A stretch of DNA of 46,571 bases. Source: Rhodobacter sp. Its GTDB lineage: Bacteria; Pseudomonadota; Alphaproteobacteria; Rhodobacterales; Rhodobacteraceae. The notes below the pieces were generated by a model. That model was given only the letters and a program-made list of their open reading frames with translations, was not told the DNA's origin and made no database searches. The first letter of the stretch is position 1; the number at the start of each line of letters is the position of its first letter. Position numbers and translations under genes: made by a program. This document shows, piece by piece, positions 27,553 through 36,125 of this stretch. The stretch covers positions 1-46,571 of the forward strand of contig JADCDI010000020.1 of assembly GCA_020251025.1 (NCBI GenBank), in the 5' to 3' direction.

Positions 27553-28614
27553 ATGACCACACCCGAGCCGCCCCATCGTGCGCCGGATGGCGTTTCGCCC
27601 CCCGCCGACCATGCCGACAAGGCGCGCACCACGTTGCAGCGCATTGCCGATCTGCGGGCCTGGCTGTTCCTTGCCTTTCTGATCCTGGCCTTCGAGGTGT
27701 GGAGCAGGGTCAGCTTCGGCGGCACTTTCCTGTTCAACCCCTTCAACATCCAGTCCATCGCCATTTTCGCGGTTGCGCCGCTGCTGCTGGCCACGGGGCA
27801 GACCTTTGTCATCATCTCGGGCGGGATCGACCTGTCGATGGGCTTCATCATGGGACTGGCGGCGGTGGTCGCGGCCCATGTCATCAACTGGGCCACCCCC
27901 GGCATGGGGCTGCCGCTGGCCGTGCTTTTCGGCGCGCTGGTGGCGATTGCGGTGGCGGCGGTGCCCGGCATGGTCAACGGCCTGCTGGTGTCGCGGCTGA
28001 AGGTGCCGCCTTTCATCGGGACACTGGGCATGTTCGGCGTGGCGCGCGGGGTGGCCTTTCTGCTGGCGGGCGGCACCACGGTTCCGGTCCAGAACAGCTT
28101 TTTCGCCGCACTGGGCAACGGCCGCTTCTTTGGCGTGCCTTGGATCGTCATTGTGACGGCGGTCTTCGTGCTGCTGATGCATTACCTGCTCAGCCAGACC
28201 CGGTTCGGCCAGCACAACTATGCCATCGGTGCGAATGTTCAGGCGGCCAGCCGTGCGGGCATCGACATCAAACGCCACCTTCTGCGTCTTTACATCCTGT
28301 CAGGGGTCTGTGCGGGGCTGGCGGGGTTTCTCTATGCCGCCCGGTTCAGCGCCGGGGCGGCACAGGCGGGCGAGCCGCTTTTGCTGGATTCGGTGGCGGC
28401 GGTGGTGATCGGCGGGGCCAGCCTGTTCGGCGGGTCCGGCACCATTCTGGGCACTGTGGCGGGGGCTTTCGTCATTGCGGTGATCCAGTATGGTCTGGTC
28501 TTCATCAACGTGGCCCCGTTCTGGCAGTTCATCAGCGTGGGCATCGTCATCATCATTTCGGTCCTGATCGACCAGGCGCAGCGGCGCTTCAGCGGGGGGC
28601 GGCAAAGTGAATGA
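27553..28614 (+). CDS. Sugar ABC transporter permease (ribose type)
   Basis: The 353-residue inner-membrane protein is a RbsC-like permease with about eight to ten hydrophobic segments. Family blocks include FVIISGGIDLSMGFIMGLAA, NGLLVSRLKVPPFIGTLGMFG and the ATPase-contact region YAIGANVQAASRAGIDIKRH, then AGFLYAARFSAGAAQAGEP and LDSVAAVVIGGASLFGGSGT. The N terminus is cytoplasmic. It overlaps the ATPase gene by 8 bases if GTG 28607 is used. Confidence 0.94.
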   Translation: MTTPEPPHRAPDGVSPPADHADKARTTLQRIADLRAWLFLAFLILAFEVWSRVSFGGTFLFNPFNIQSIAIFAVAPLLLATGQTFVIISGGIDLSMGFIMGLAAVVAAHVINWATPGMGLPLAVLFGALVAIAVAAVPGMVNGLLVSRLKVPPFIGTLGMFGVARGVAFLLAGGTTVPVQNSFFAALGNGRFFGVPWIVIVTAVFVLLMHYLLSQTRFGQHNYAIGANVQAASRAGIDIKRHLLRLYILSGVCAGLAGFLYAARFSAGAAQAGEPLLLDSVAAVVIGGASLFGGSGTILGTVAGAFVIAVIQYGLVFINVAPFWQFISVGIVIIISVLIDQAQRRFSGGRQSE

Positions 28615-29353
28615 CATGACCCCCCTGCTGGAGGTGCGGCACCTGTCCAAAGCCTTCGGGCCGGTGCAGGCGCTGAGCGATCTGTCGATGAAGGTGCACG
28701 CGGGCGAGGTTGTGGCACTGGCCGGCGACAACGGTGCGGGCAAGACGACGCTGATCAAGGCGATTTCCGGCGTGTACCGCCCCACCTCGGGCGAGGTGCT
28801 GCTGCGCGGCGAGCCGGTTCAGTTCAACTCGCCGCAGGAGGCGCGCGAGAAGGGGATCGAGACGATCTATCAGGACCTGGCGCTTGCCGATAACCTGACC
28901 ATCGGGGCAAATATCTTTCTGGGGCGCGAACCGATGCGGCGGGCGATGGGTTTCCTGCCCGTGCTGGACCGGCGCAAAATGGCGCAGGCCGCCAAGGCGA
29001 CGATGGCGCTGCTGGATTTCCATGTGAACCGCCTGGACGCGCCGGTGTCGAACTTTTCCGGCGGGCAGCGGCAGGCGGTGGCGATCGGCCGGGCGGTTTA
29101 CTGGAACGCGCAGATCCTGATCATGGACGAACCGACGGCGGCGCTGGGTGTGCCGGAACAGCGCAAGGTGATTTCGCTGATCCACCAACTGAAAGCGCAG
29201 GGGCGCGGCGTCATCTTCATCTCGCACAACCTGCAGGACATTTTCGCGGTGTCAGACCGGATCGTGGTGCTGCGGCGCGGGGTGCAGGCGGGCGAGCGCA
29301 GGATCGCCGAGACCAGCCATGACGAGGTGGTCAAGCTGATGATCGGCGGTTAA
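28607..29353 (+). CDS. Sugar ABC transporter ATP-binding protein
   Basis: The 248-residue protein is a single-domain ABC ATPase, unlike the duplicated RbsA/XylG type. It has Walker A GDNGAGKTTLIKAI, signature NFSGGQRQAVAIGRA, Walker B ILIMDEPTAALG and the switch His in IFISHNLQDI. It powers the permease, probably as a homodimer. The GTG at 28607 overlaps the permease stop; ATG 28616 (1-base gap) is the alternative and would drop three residues. A 353-base structured spacer follows before the kinase gene. Confidence 0.93.
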   Translation: MNDMTPLLEVRHLSKAFGPVQALSDLSMKVHAGEVVALAGDNGAGKTTLIKAISGVYRPTSGEVLLRGEPVQFNSPQEAREKGIETIYQDLALADNLTIGANIFLGREPMRRAMGFLPVLDRRKMAQAAKATMALLDFHVNRLDAPVSNFSGGQRQAVAIGRAVYWNAQILIMDEPTAALGVPEQRKVISLIHQLKAQGRGVIFISHNLQDIFAVSDRIVVLRRGVQAGERRIAETSHDEVVKLMIGG

Positions 29354-29706
29354 GGGCGATGCCGGCAAGAGTGTCTTCAGCGGTGGTTCCGAACCTTTTG
29401 GCCGGACAGGCAAGGTCACGCTCCGGTGGAGCGTGGCCCGGTCCGTTGCCCGAAGGCGCAAGCCGCAGGGCAAGGGGGGATGGGCCCGGGATGCGGCCGA
29501 TATATCCGTCCGCGCCTGCCTGGGCGGGCGCGGCAACGCGCCTGCCAAAGGGCAGGCAGGCGGGGACGGATTTGACGCGTGTCAAATCCGCCAAGTGCGT
29601 AACTCCGTCGGTCACCGTGACGGCAAAGCTGAGGAAGCCTGCGGCGCTATCAGGAACGACAGCCCCCGCCACACGGCCGCTTCTCTCACCCCCCGGACCC
29701 TGACCC
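29354..29706 (+). promoter_or_regulatory. Structured intra-operon spacer
   Basis: No gene is seen in this 353-base gap inside an otherwise tightly packed operon. It holds several inverted repeats: CACGCTCC/GGAGCGTG (29417-29435), CGCCTGCCT (29513-29521) with AGGCAGGCG downstream, GCCTGCC-AAAG-GGCAGGC, and a perfect CGGATTTGAC (29567-29576)/GTCAAATCCG (29581-29590). This suggests a repeat insertion, an operator or an attenuator that separates transporter from enzyme expression. Confidence 0.5.
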
Positions 29707-30660
29707 ATGGCGGTCACCCCTGTCATCGGCTCTCTTGGCGAGCTTCTGGTCGAATTTGTCTGCACCGAACGGGGCGGGCGCAACCTGCGGGCCGCGCTCT
29801 ATGTCGGGCCGTTTCCCAGCGGTGCGCCGGGCATCTTCATCGATCAGGCCGCGCGGACCGGCGGGCGGGCCGTTTTTGCCGGGGCGGTGGGCGACGATGC
29901 TTTCGGCCAGGTGCTGCGCGACCGTCTGGCACAGGCCGGGGTGGCGCAGAACCTGATCCGGGTGGTGCCGGGCCTGCCCACGGGCACGGCCCATGTCAGC
30001 TACAACCCCGACGGCAGCCGGGATTTCGTGTTCAACATCGCGCATTCGGCGGCGGGGCGGTTTCCCGGCGGGGACGCGGCGGTTGACGCCTTTGTGGCGG
30101 CGGGCGTGCGGGTGCTGCACATATCCGGCTCTTCCCTGGGCGATCCGGATATGCGGGGGCGGGCGCTGGAAATCTGCCGGGGGCTGCGGGCGCGGGGCGT
30201 GGCGATTTCGGTCGATCCCAACATCCGCACCGAACTTGTGGCCGACACGGGCTATCTGGAGGCGGTGCGCAGGCTGATGGGCATGGCCGCCTGTGTGCTG
30301 CCCAGCGACGCCGATGCGGCGCTGCTGTTTCCGGGGCAGGGCTTTGCCGACTGGTCGGCGGGTCTGCTGGCCGGGGGTGCGTCGGTTGTGGCGCTCAAGC
30401 GCGGGGCGGACGGTGCTGTGGCGCGGGATGCGCGCGGCACGGTGCAGGTGGCAGGGCACAGCGTCAGGGCGGTTGATCCGACCGGGGCGGGCGATTGTTT
30501 CTGTGGCACGCTGGTGCCGCTGCTGGCGGCGGGGATGCCGCTGGACAAGGCGCTGCGGCGCGCCAATGCGGCGGGGGCGCTGGCGGTAATGCGGCTGGGG
30601 CCGATGGAGGGGAATTCGACACCGGCACAGATCGACGCCTTTCTGGCAGGGCAGGGATGA
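29707..30660 (+). CDS. PfkB family sugar kinase
   Basis: The 317-residue ribokinase-fold enzyme has GSLGELLVEF at the start, a sugar-binding region with GRAVFAGAVGDDAFG, VLHISGSSLGD mid-protein and the catalytic anion-hole motif AVDPTGAGDCFCGTLV. It resembles 2-keto-3-deoxygluconate and tagatose kinases. Its ATGA overlap with the GatZ-like gene (30657-30660) suggests the two act in sequence, which would fit a ketohexose 6-kinase followed by a C4 epimerase. The substrate is inferred only. Confidence 0.9.
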   Translation: MAVTPVIGSLGELLVEFVCTERGGRNLRAALYVGPFPSGAPGIFIDQAARTGGRAVFAGAVGDDAFGQVLRDRLAQAGVAQNLIRVVPGLPTGTAHVSYNPDGSRDFVFNIAHSAAGRFPGGDAAVDAFVAAGVRVLHISGSSLGDPDMRGRALEICRGLRARGVAISVDPNIRTELVADTGYLEAVRRLMGMAACVLPSDADAALLFPGQGFADWSAGLLAGGASVVALKRGADGAVARDARGTVQVAGHSVRAVDPTGAGDCFCGTLVPLLAAGMPLDKALRRANAAGALAVMRLGPMEGNSTPAQIDAFLAGQG

Positions 30661-31886
30661 CCGCGCTGGACGGCATCCTTGCGCGCAACCGGGCAGGCGA
30701 AGCCGTTGGCCTGCCGTCCTTCTGCACGGCCCACCCCGAAACGCTGGCCGCGATCCTGCGCTGTTACCGCGATGACGATGCGCCGGTGCTGATCGAGGCG
30801 ACCTGCAATCAGGTGAACCAGTCTGGCGGCTATACCGGCCTGACGCCGGCCGCCTTCCGCAGCCTTGTCAACGGCATCGCCCGCGCGCAGGGCGTGGCAC
30901 CGGGCCGCCTGATCCTGGGGGGCGATCACCTTGGGCCGAACCCGTGGAAATCGGAACGCGCCGGGGTGGCGATGGACCGCGCACGGGCCATGGTGGCGGC
31001 CTATGTGCAGGCCGGGTTCACCAAGATCCACCTCGATGCCTCGATGCACTGTGCCGATGACGGCGTGCTGGCGCCAGAGGTGATGGCAGAACGGGCGGCG
31101 GACCTGGCGGCGGTGGCCGAGGCGGCGGGGGCCGGCCCCTTGCGCTATGTCATCGGAACCGAGGTGCCGGTTCCGGGGGGCGAGACCGCGCCTGTGACGG
31201 GGCTTGCCGTGACCCACCCCGGGGCGGTGCGCCGCACGCTGGATCTGCACCGCGCCGCCTTTGCCGCGCGCGGGCTGTCGGGGGTGATGGACCGGGTGGT
31301 GGCCGTGGTGGTGCAGCCGGGGGTGGATTTCGGCAATGATCAGGTGGTGCCCTTTGATCCGGCGCGCGCGGCGGCGCTCTGTGCTGCCGCCCCGGCCCTG
31401 GGCGGGCCGCTGTTCGAGGCGCATTCGACCGATTACCAGACCGGGGCGGCGCTGGCCGCGCTGGTGGCGGGGCATTTCCCCATCCTCAAGGTGGGGCCGG
31501 AGCTGACCTTTGCCTTCCGGCAGGCGGTCTTTGCGCTGGCCGATATCCTTGGCCAGCGCGCAGAGGTTGAGGCGGCCCTGCGGGACGCGATGCGGGCCGA
31601 TCCGGCGGACTGGCGCGCCTATGTGACGGCAGACGGGCGGGAAGGGGCGATGATGCTCTTTGGCCTGTCGGACAGGGTGCGCTATTACTGGTCGCGCCCA
31701 GGGGTGCGGCAGGCGCTGGAGCGGCTCTTTGCGCAGGTCCGCGCCAGCGCCCCCATACCGGGTGTGGTGGCGCAGGCGACGGGCGGGCTGGTCGGGCCGG
31801 TGCACCCCGCAGGGCTGCCCGAGGCGGTGACCGACCGGATGGTCGGGGCCGTCGTGGCAAAGTACCGCAACGCGACAGGAGGCTGA
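30657..31886 (+). CDS. GatZ/KbaZ-like tagatose-bisphosphate aldolase subunit or ketose-phosphate epimerase
   Basis: The 409-residue TIM-barrel protein matches the GatZ/KbaZ family: VLIEATCNQVNQSGGYTG, LILGGDHLGPNPW, FTKIHLDASMHCADD, and EAHSTDYQTG with LKVGPELTFAFRQAVF. GatZ supports the GatY tagatose-bisphosphate aldolase in E. coli, but stand-alone homologues are known to epimerise tagatose 6-phosphate to fructose 6-phosphate. No GatY is adjacent; the nearest class II aldolase is at 37188. Pairing with a PfkB kinase favours the epimerase role. Start is ATG 30657. Confidence 0.88.
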   Translation: MTALDGILARNRAGEAVGLPSFCTAHPETLAAILRCYRDDDAPVLIEATCNQVNQSGGYTGLTPAAFRSLVNGIARAQGVAPGRLILGGDHLGPNPWKSERAGVAMDRARAMVAAYVQAGFTKIHLDASMHCADDGVLAPEVMAERAADLAAVAEAAGAGPLRYVIGTEVPVPGGETAPVTGLAVTHPGAVRRTLDLHRAAFAARGLSGVMDRVVAVVVQPGVDFGNDQVVPFDPARAAALCAAAPALGGPLFEAHSTDYQTGAALAALVAGHFPILKVGPELTFAFRQAVFALADILGQRAEVEAALRDAMRADPADWRAYVTADGREGAMMLFGLSDRVRYYWSRPGVRQALERLFAQVRASAPIPGVVAQATGGLVGPVHPAGLPEAVTDRMVGAVVAKYRNATGG

Positions 31887-31888
31887 CG

Positions 31889-32965
31889 ATGCCCGCCAAG
31901 GATGACCGGCTGTTGCGGGTGGGCGTGCTGGGCTGCGGCCCCATCGCCCAGGCCGCGCATTTCGAAAGCTGCACCAAGGCGCGCAACGCCACGCTTCATG
32001 CAATCTGCGATGTGGCCGATGACCTGCGCCTGCGGATGGCCGCCACCCATGCGCCGCAACGCCACTTTGCCGATTACGATGCAATGCTGGCCGACCCGGA
32101 TCTGGAGGCGGTGATCATTGCCACATCCGATGCCTTTCATGTGCCCGCCGCCCTGCGGGCGCTTCAGGCCGGCAAGCATGTGCTGTGCGAAAAGCCGCTG
32201 GCGACCGGCATTGAAGAGGCGGAATCGCTTCGGGCGGCAGCGGCGGCGCAGGGATGCGTCCTGCAGGTCGGCCACATGAAGCGCTTTGACGCCGGGTTGC
32301 AGGCGGCAAAGACCTTTATAGATCATGGCATGGGGCAGATGGTGGCGCTGAAGGCCTGGTATTGCGACAGCACGCACCGCTATCCGATGACCGATGCGGT
32401 GCAGCCGCTGATGGTCACCAGCAGCCGCGCGCGCAAGCCTGCCGAAAATCCCAAGGCCGATCTCGACCGCTACTACATGCTGGCGCATGGCAGCCATCTG
32501 GTGGATACGGCGCGCTATTTCGCGGGTGCGATCACGGCGGTGGATGCGCGTCTTCTGAACCGGGCAGGCATCCGCTGCTGGTTTGTCGATGTGGAATTCG
32601 CCAGCGGGGTTCTGGGGCATCTTGATCTGACGGTGGCGGTGCGGATGGACTGGCACGAGGGGTTCCAGATCTACGGCGAGAATGGCTCGGTTCTGGGAAA
32701 GACCCACAATCCCTGGTATTACAAATCCTCCGAGGTGGATATCTTTCATGAATCGGCGGGCGAAACCCGCCGGGTGCTGGGGGCGGACGGCCATTTCTAC
32801 CGCCGTCAGCTCGAGGGGTTTGCCGATGTGATCCTGCACGGCGCGCCGATGACCGGGGCCGGTCTGGAAGACGGCATCGCCTCGGTCCGGGCGATGGTGG
32901 CGATCGCGCAGTCGGTGCGCAGCGGGCAGCCGGTGCGGCTGGCCGATGTTGCCGGGGCGCTTTAG
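31889..32965 (+). CDS. Gfo/Idh/MocA family oxidoreductase
   Basis: The 358-residue dehydrogenase has the N-terminal NAD(P) motif VGVLGCGPIAQAAHFES and the catalytic lysine region HVLCEKPLATGIEEA. The substrate domain includes HGSHLVDTARYFAG. It probably oxidises or reduces a sugar or cyclitol. It starts 2 bases after the GatZ-like gene and ends one base before the next ATG, so it is translationally tied to both. Confidence 0.9.
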   Translation: MPAKDDRLLRVGVLGCGPIAQAAHFESCTKARNATLHAICDVADDLRLRMAATHAPQRHFADYDAMLADPDLEAVIIATSDAFHVPAALRALQAGKHVLCEKPLATGIEEAESLRAAAAAQGCVLQVGHMKRFDAGLQAAKTFIDHGMGQMVALKAWYCDSTHRYPMTDAVQPLMVTSSRARKPAENPKADLDRYYMLAHGSHLVDTARYFAGAITAVDARLLNRAGIRCWFVDVEFASGVLGHLDLTVAVRMDWHEGFQIYGENGSVLGKTHNPWYYKSSEVDIFHESAGETRRVLGADGHFYRRQLEGFADVILHGAPMTGAGLEDGIASVRAMVAIAQSVRSGQPVRLADVAGAL

Positions 32966-33790
32966 ATGCGGCTGGGCATTTTCGCCAGGACCTTTGCCGG
33001 GAATGATCCGGGGAACGTGCTGGCGGCAGCGCGGGCGGCGGGGTTCGCCTGCGTGCAGTACAACATGGCCTGTTCCGGCCTGCCCGCGATGCCCGATGAC
33101 ATTCCCGCCCCGGTGGCAGCCGCAGTGCGGGCGGCATCGGCGCAGACGGGCGTGGCGATTGCCGCCGTATCGGGCACCTGCAACATGATCCACCCCGATC
33201 CGGCGGCGCGGGCGGCGGGGCGGCGGCGGCTGGGCGTGCTGATCGCGGCGGCCGGGGCGATGGGCACGGGCATGGTCACGCTGTGCACCGGCACGCGCGA
33301 CCCCGACGACCCGTGGCGGCACCACCCCGACAATGCCACGCCGCAGGCATGGCACGATCTGTGCGTGGAAATGGCCCATGCGGCGGCCCTGGCCGAAGCG
33401 GCGGGCGTACGGCTGGGGATCGAGCCGGAACTGGCGAATGTCGTGAACAGTGCGGCGGCGGCCCGGCGGCTGATCGACGAGATTGCCAGCCCCAGCCTGG
33501 CCGTGGTGCTGGACCCGGCGAACCTGTTCGAAGTGGCGCCAGCGGACAGGCGGCGCGATCTGGTGGCGCGGGCGGTGGACCTGCTGGCGGACCGCATCGT
33601 GATGGCCCATGCCAAGGACCGCGACGCGGCGGGCGGTTTTGCCGTGGCGGGGCAGGGGGTGATCGATTTTGCCCATTTCATCGCCTGCCTGCGCGCGGCG
33701 GGCTTTGACGGGGATCTGGTGGCGCATGGGCTGACCGGGGCCGAAGCCCCCGGGGTTGCGGCCTTTCTTTCGGGCCTGGTCGCCCGATGA
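32966..33790 (+). CDS. Sugar phosphate isomerase/epimerase (AP_endonuc_2 TIM barrel)
   Basis: This 274-residue TIM-barrel protein belongs to the xylose-isomerase-like/epimerase superfamily. Metal-ligand positions are visible: Glu in LGIEPELANVVN, Asp/Asn in VVLDPANLFE, His and Asp in VMAHAKDRDA, and a C-terminal glutamate-like site region near DGDLVAHGL, where the usual Glu appears to be His. The reaction may be ketose epimerisation or isomerisation. The ATG at 32966 directly follows the previous stop, and the end overlaps the hydrolase ATGA. Confidence 0.85.
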   Translation: MRLGIFARTFAGNDPGNVLAAARAAGFACVQYNMACSGLPAMPDDIPAPVAAAVRAASAQTGVAIAAVSGTCNMIHPDPAARAAGRRRLGVLIAAAGAMGTGMVTLCTGTRDPDDPWRHHPDNATPQAWHDLCVEMAHAAALAEAAGVRLGIEPELANVVNSAAAARRLIDEIASPSLAVVLDPANLFEVAPADRRRDLVARAVDLLADRIVMAHAKDRDAAGGFAVAGQGVIDFAHFIACLRAAGFDGDLVAHGLTGAEAPGVAAFLSGLVAR

Positions 33791-34587
33791 CCCCGACCGG
33801 CTGGCTGGCGCGGGACGGGCTGCGACTGGCGGTGCATGACGCGGGCGGGGCGGGGCTGCCGGTGGTGTTCCAGCACGGGCTGTGCGGCGATGCAGGGCAG
33901 GTGGATGCGGTGTTTCCGCCCGATCCGGCGTTTCGCCGGGTCTTGCTGGAATGTCGGGGGCATGGGGCGTCGGAGGCGGGCGAAGCCTGTTCCATTGCGG
34001 TCTTTGCCGCCGATGTCGCGGCCCTTGCCGAAACCTTGCCGGGGCCGGTGGTTCTGGGCGGCATTTCGATGGGGGCGGCGATTGCGCTGCGCCTGGCGGT
34101 CCTGCGGCCTGATCTGGTGCGGGCGCTGGTGCTGGTGCGGCCCGCATGGGACCTGCGGGACGCACCGCCGAACATGGCACCGAATGCCGAAGTGGGCGCG
34201 CTGCTGGCCCGGCTTGATCCGGACGCCGCCCGCGCCGCCTTTGCCGCAGGCGCGACGGCACGGAAGCTGGCCGTCCGGGCACCCGATAACCTTGTCTCTT
34301 TGATGGGGTTCTTCGACCGCCGGCCGCAACAGGCCACCGCGCGCCTGCTGACTGCGATTTCCGCCGACGGGCCGGGGGTCACGGCGCAAGAGGTTGCCGC
34401 ACTGCGCCTGCCGGTGCTGGTTTGCGGCACGCCCCAAGACGCGGTGCATCCGCTGGCGCTGGCCCGGCGGCTGGCGCGGCGCATGGCGCAGTCGTCTTTC
34501 GTCGCGCTGCCCCCCAGGGGCCGCGACAGGCCCGCCCACAATGCGGCGCTGCAATCAGCGATCCGCCGCTTTCTGAAGGAGCTTTGA
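33787..34587 (+). CDS. Alpha/beta hydrolase (possible lactonase)
   Basis: The 266-residue cytoplasmic hydrolase has the oxyanion region VVFQHGLCGDAGQ, the nucleophile Ser94 in GGISMGAA, an acid candidate in CGTPQDAVHP and a histidine near the C terminus in DRPAHNAAL. It resembles enol-lactonase and related small-molecule hydrolases. Lying between dehydrogenase, isomerase and epimerase genes, it could open a sugar lactone or ring produced by the Gfo enzyme. This role is inferred. Confidence 0.82.
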   Translation: MTPTGWLARDGLRLAVHDAGGAGLPVVFQHGLCGDAGQVDAVFPPDPAFRRVLLECRGHGASEAGEACSIAVFAADVAALAETLPGPVVLGGISMGAAIALRLAVLRPDLVRALVLVRPAWDLRDAPPNMAPNAEVGALLARLDPDAARAAFAAGATARKLAVRAPDNLVSLMGFFDRRPQQATARLLTAISADGPGVTAQEVAALRLPVLVCGTPQDAVHPLALARRLARRMAQSSFVALPPRGRDRPAHNAALQSAIRRFLKEL

Positions 34588-34588
34588 C

Positions 34589-35284
34589 ATGCCGCACCCC
34601 GCCCCCGGCTGGATCGACCGTTTGCCGCGCAGCCGCCTGATTGCCGAATATTCGATGTGGTCGGCGGACCTGATCCGGCTGGCGGATGAGCTGGACCGGA
34701 TCGCGCCTCATGCCGATATCCTGCATGTCGATGTGGCAGACGGTGTCTTTGCCCCGGCCTTTCTGTTCTTCCCCGATCTGGTGGCACGGATCCGCACCGC
34801 CACGGCAACCCCGATCCATGTGCATCTGATGGTGGCCGATGCCGTGCTTGTGTCGCAGGTGGCGCAGTTCGCCGAAGCCGGGGCCGATCTGATCAGTCTG
34901 CATGTGGAAAATGCCGCGGTGGCCGCACAGGCACTGGAGCTGATCCAGGGTCTGGGCCTGAAGGCCGGCATGGTGCTGCGGGTGGAAACGCCGGTGGCCA
35001 GCGTTCTGCCCTGGCTGGACCGGCTGGATATGCTGACACTGCTGGGGACCGCCATCGGGGTGAAGGGGCAGGGGCTTGACCCTTCGGCCCCGGCGCGCCT
35101 GAGTGAAGCGGCAGGACTGATCAGGGCTGCGGGCCGGCCCATCCTGCTGGCGGCGGACGGCGGCATCCGGGAAACCACGGTGCCCCTGTTGCGTGGCGCC
35201 GGGGCCGGGACGGTGGTGCTGGGATCGCTGGCCTTCGGCGCGGCGGACCTCGATGCGCGGATGCGCTGGCTGCACAGGCTGTAG
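34589..35284 (+). CDS. Ribulose-phosphate 3-epimerase family protein, divergent
   Basis: The 231-residue TIM barrel matches the Rpe family, which epimerises ketose phosphates at C3. HVDVADGVFAP, the HVHLMV His and the late AADGGIRE Asp supply the usual metal and acid/base residues. The motif normally reading NPGFGGQ is replaced by GTAIGVKGQGLD, so the phosphate-side loop differs. A related ketohexose-phosphate substrate, such as allulose 6-phosphate, is possible. It starts 2 bases after the hydrolase stop and is the last gene of the ABC operon. Confidence 0.87.
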   Translation: MPHPAPGWIDRLPRSRLIAEYSMWSADLIRLADELDRIAPHADILHVDVADGVFAPAFLFFPDLVARIRTATATPIHVHLMVADAVLVSQVAQFAEAGADLISLHVENAAVAAQALELIQGLGLKAGMVLRVETPVASVLPWLDRLDMLTLLGTAIGVKGQGLDPSAPARLSEAAGLIRAAGRPILLAADGGIRETTVPLLRGAGAGTVVLGSLAFGAADLDARMRWLHRL

Positions 35285-35480
35285 GGTCTGGCGGCGGCAG
35301 GGGGTGACGGGTGCCGGCCAGATCGCCCCCCCGGGCGGTCAAGGCTTTGCAGGCAGGCCTTCAACAGGATGCGCGCCTTCCGGGGGGGGGTGATCCTGAC
35401 CTGCGGTTGTTGCCCGGTTGCATCCCGGCCCGCGCTTCGTTTAGCCTTCCGCAACCTGAATTGACCGGATCGGACCAGAA

Positions 35481-36125
35481 GTGACGCGGATACTGCCAGA
35501 GATCGCGGCGACGGCCCTGGTGATCTTTTCCCGCTTCATTACGGCGGCGCGCGCCATCTGGCTGGGCTGTGCTCCGGAAAACCGCAGGCGCGTCTATTTC
35601 GCCAACCATACCAGCAACGGCGACTTCGTTCTGGTCTGGGCCGTGCTGCCGCACCGGCTGCGCCAGATGACCCGGCCCGTTGCAGCCAGCGATTACTGGC
35701 TGAAGTCCCGGCTGCGCGCCTTCATCGGACAACAGGTGTTCCGCGCCGTGCTGATCAACCGCATCCCCGCAGAGCGGACCGAAGACCCCGTGATGCAGAT
35801 GGCGCAGGCGCTGGATGCAGGTGATTCGCTGATCCTGTTTCCCGAAGGCCGGCGCAACACCGGCGAAGACCTGCTGCTGCCGTTCAAAAGCGGCCTTTAT
35901 CACCTTGCCCGGATGCGCCCCGAGGTGGATCTTGTGCCGGTCTGGATCGAAAACCTGAACCGCGTGCTGCCCAAGGGCGAGGTCATTCCCATTCCCCTGA
36001 TCTGTACCGTCACCTTCGGGGCGGCGCTGCATCTGGCGGGCGGGGAAACGAAAGACGCCTTTCTGGGCCGTGCCGCGGCGGCGCTGCGGGCACTGGCCGC
36101 CACAACCGAACGGCCGCGCGCGTGA
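35481..36125 (+). CDS. 1-acyl-glycerol-3-phosphate acyltransferase (PlsC-like)
   Basis: The 214-residue membrane-associated acyltransferase shows the catalytic NHTSNGD (NHx4D motif) and the substrate-binding LFPEGRRNTGED. Family members acylate lysophosphatidic acid on the cytoplasmic face. It starts at GTG 35481, and its stop overlaps the cdsA-like gene (36122-36125). The pairing of acyltransferase and cytidylyltransferase fits successive steps of phospholipid synthesis and is unrelated to the sugar genes on either side. Confidence 0.88.
   Translation: MTRILPEIAATALVIFSRFITAARAIWLGCAPENRRRVYFANHTSNGDFVLVWAVLPHRLRQMTRPVAASDYWLKSRLRAFIGQQVFRAVLINRIPAERTEDPVMQMAQALDAGDSLILFPEGRRNTGEDLLLPFKSGLYHLARMRPEVDLVPVWIENLNRVLPKGEVIPIPLICTVTFGAALHLAGGETKDAFLGRAAAALRALAATTERPRA

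Noticed and set aside
31685-34282. An 865-residue minus-strand frame
   Set aside because: It is a shadow of the Gfo, isomerase and hydrolase genes, with composition typical of antisense frames in high-GC DNA.
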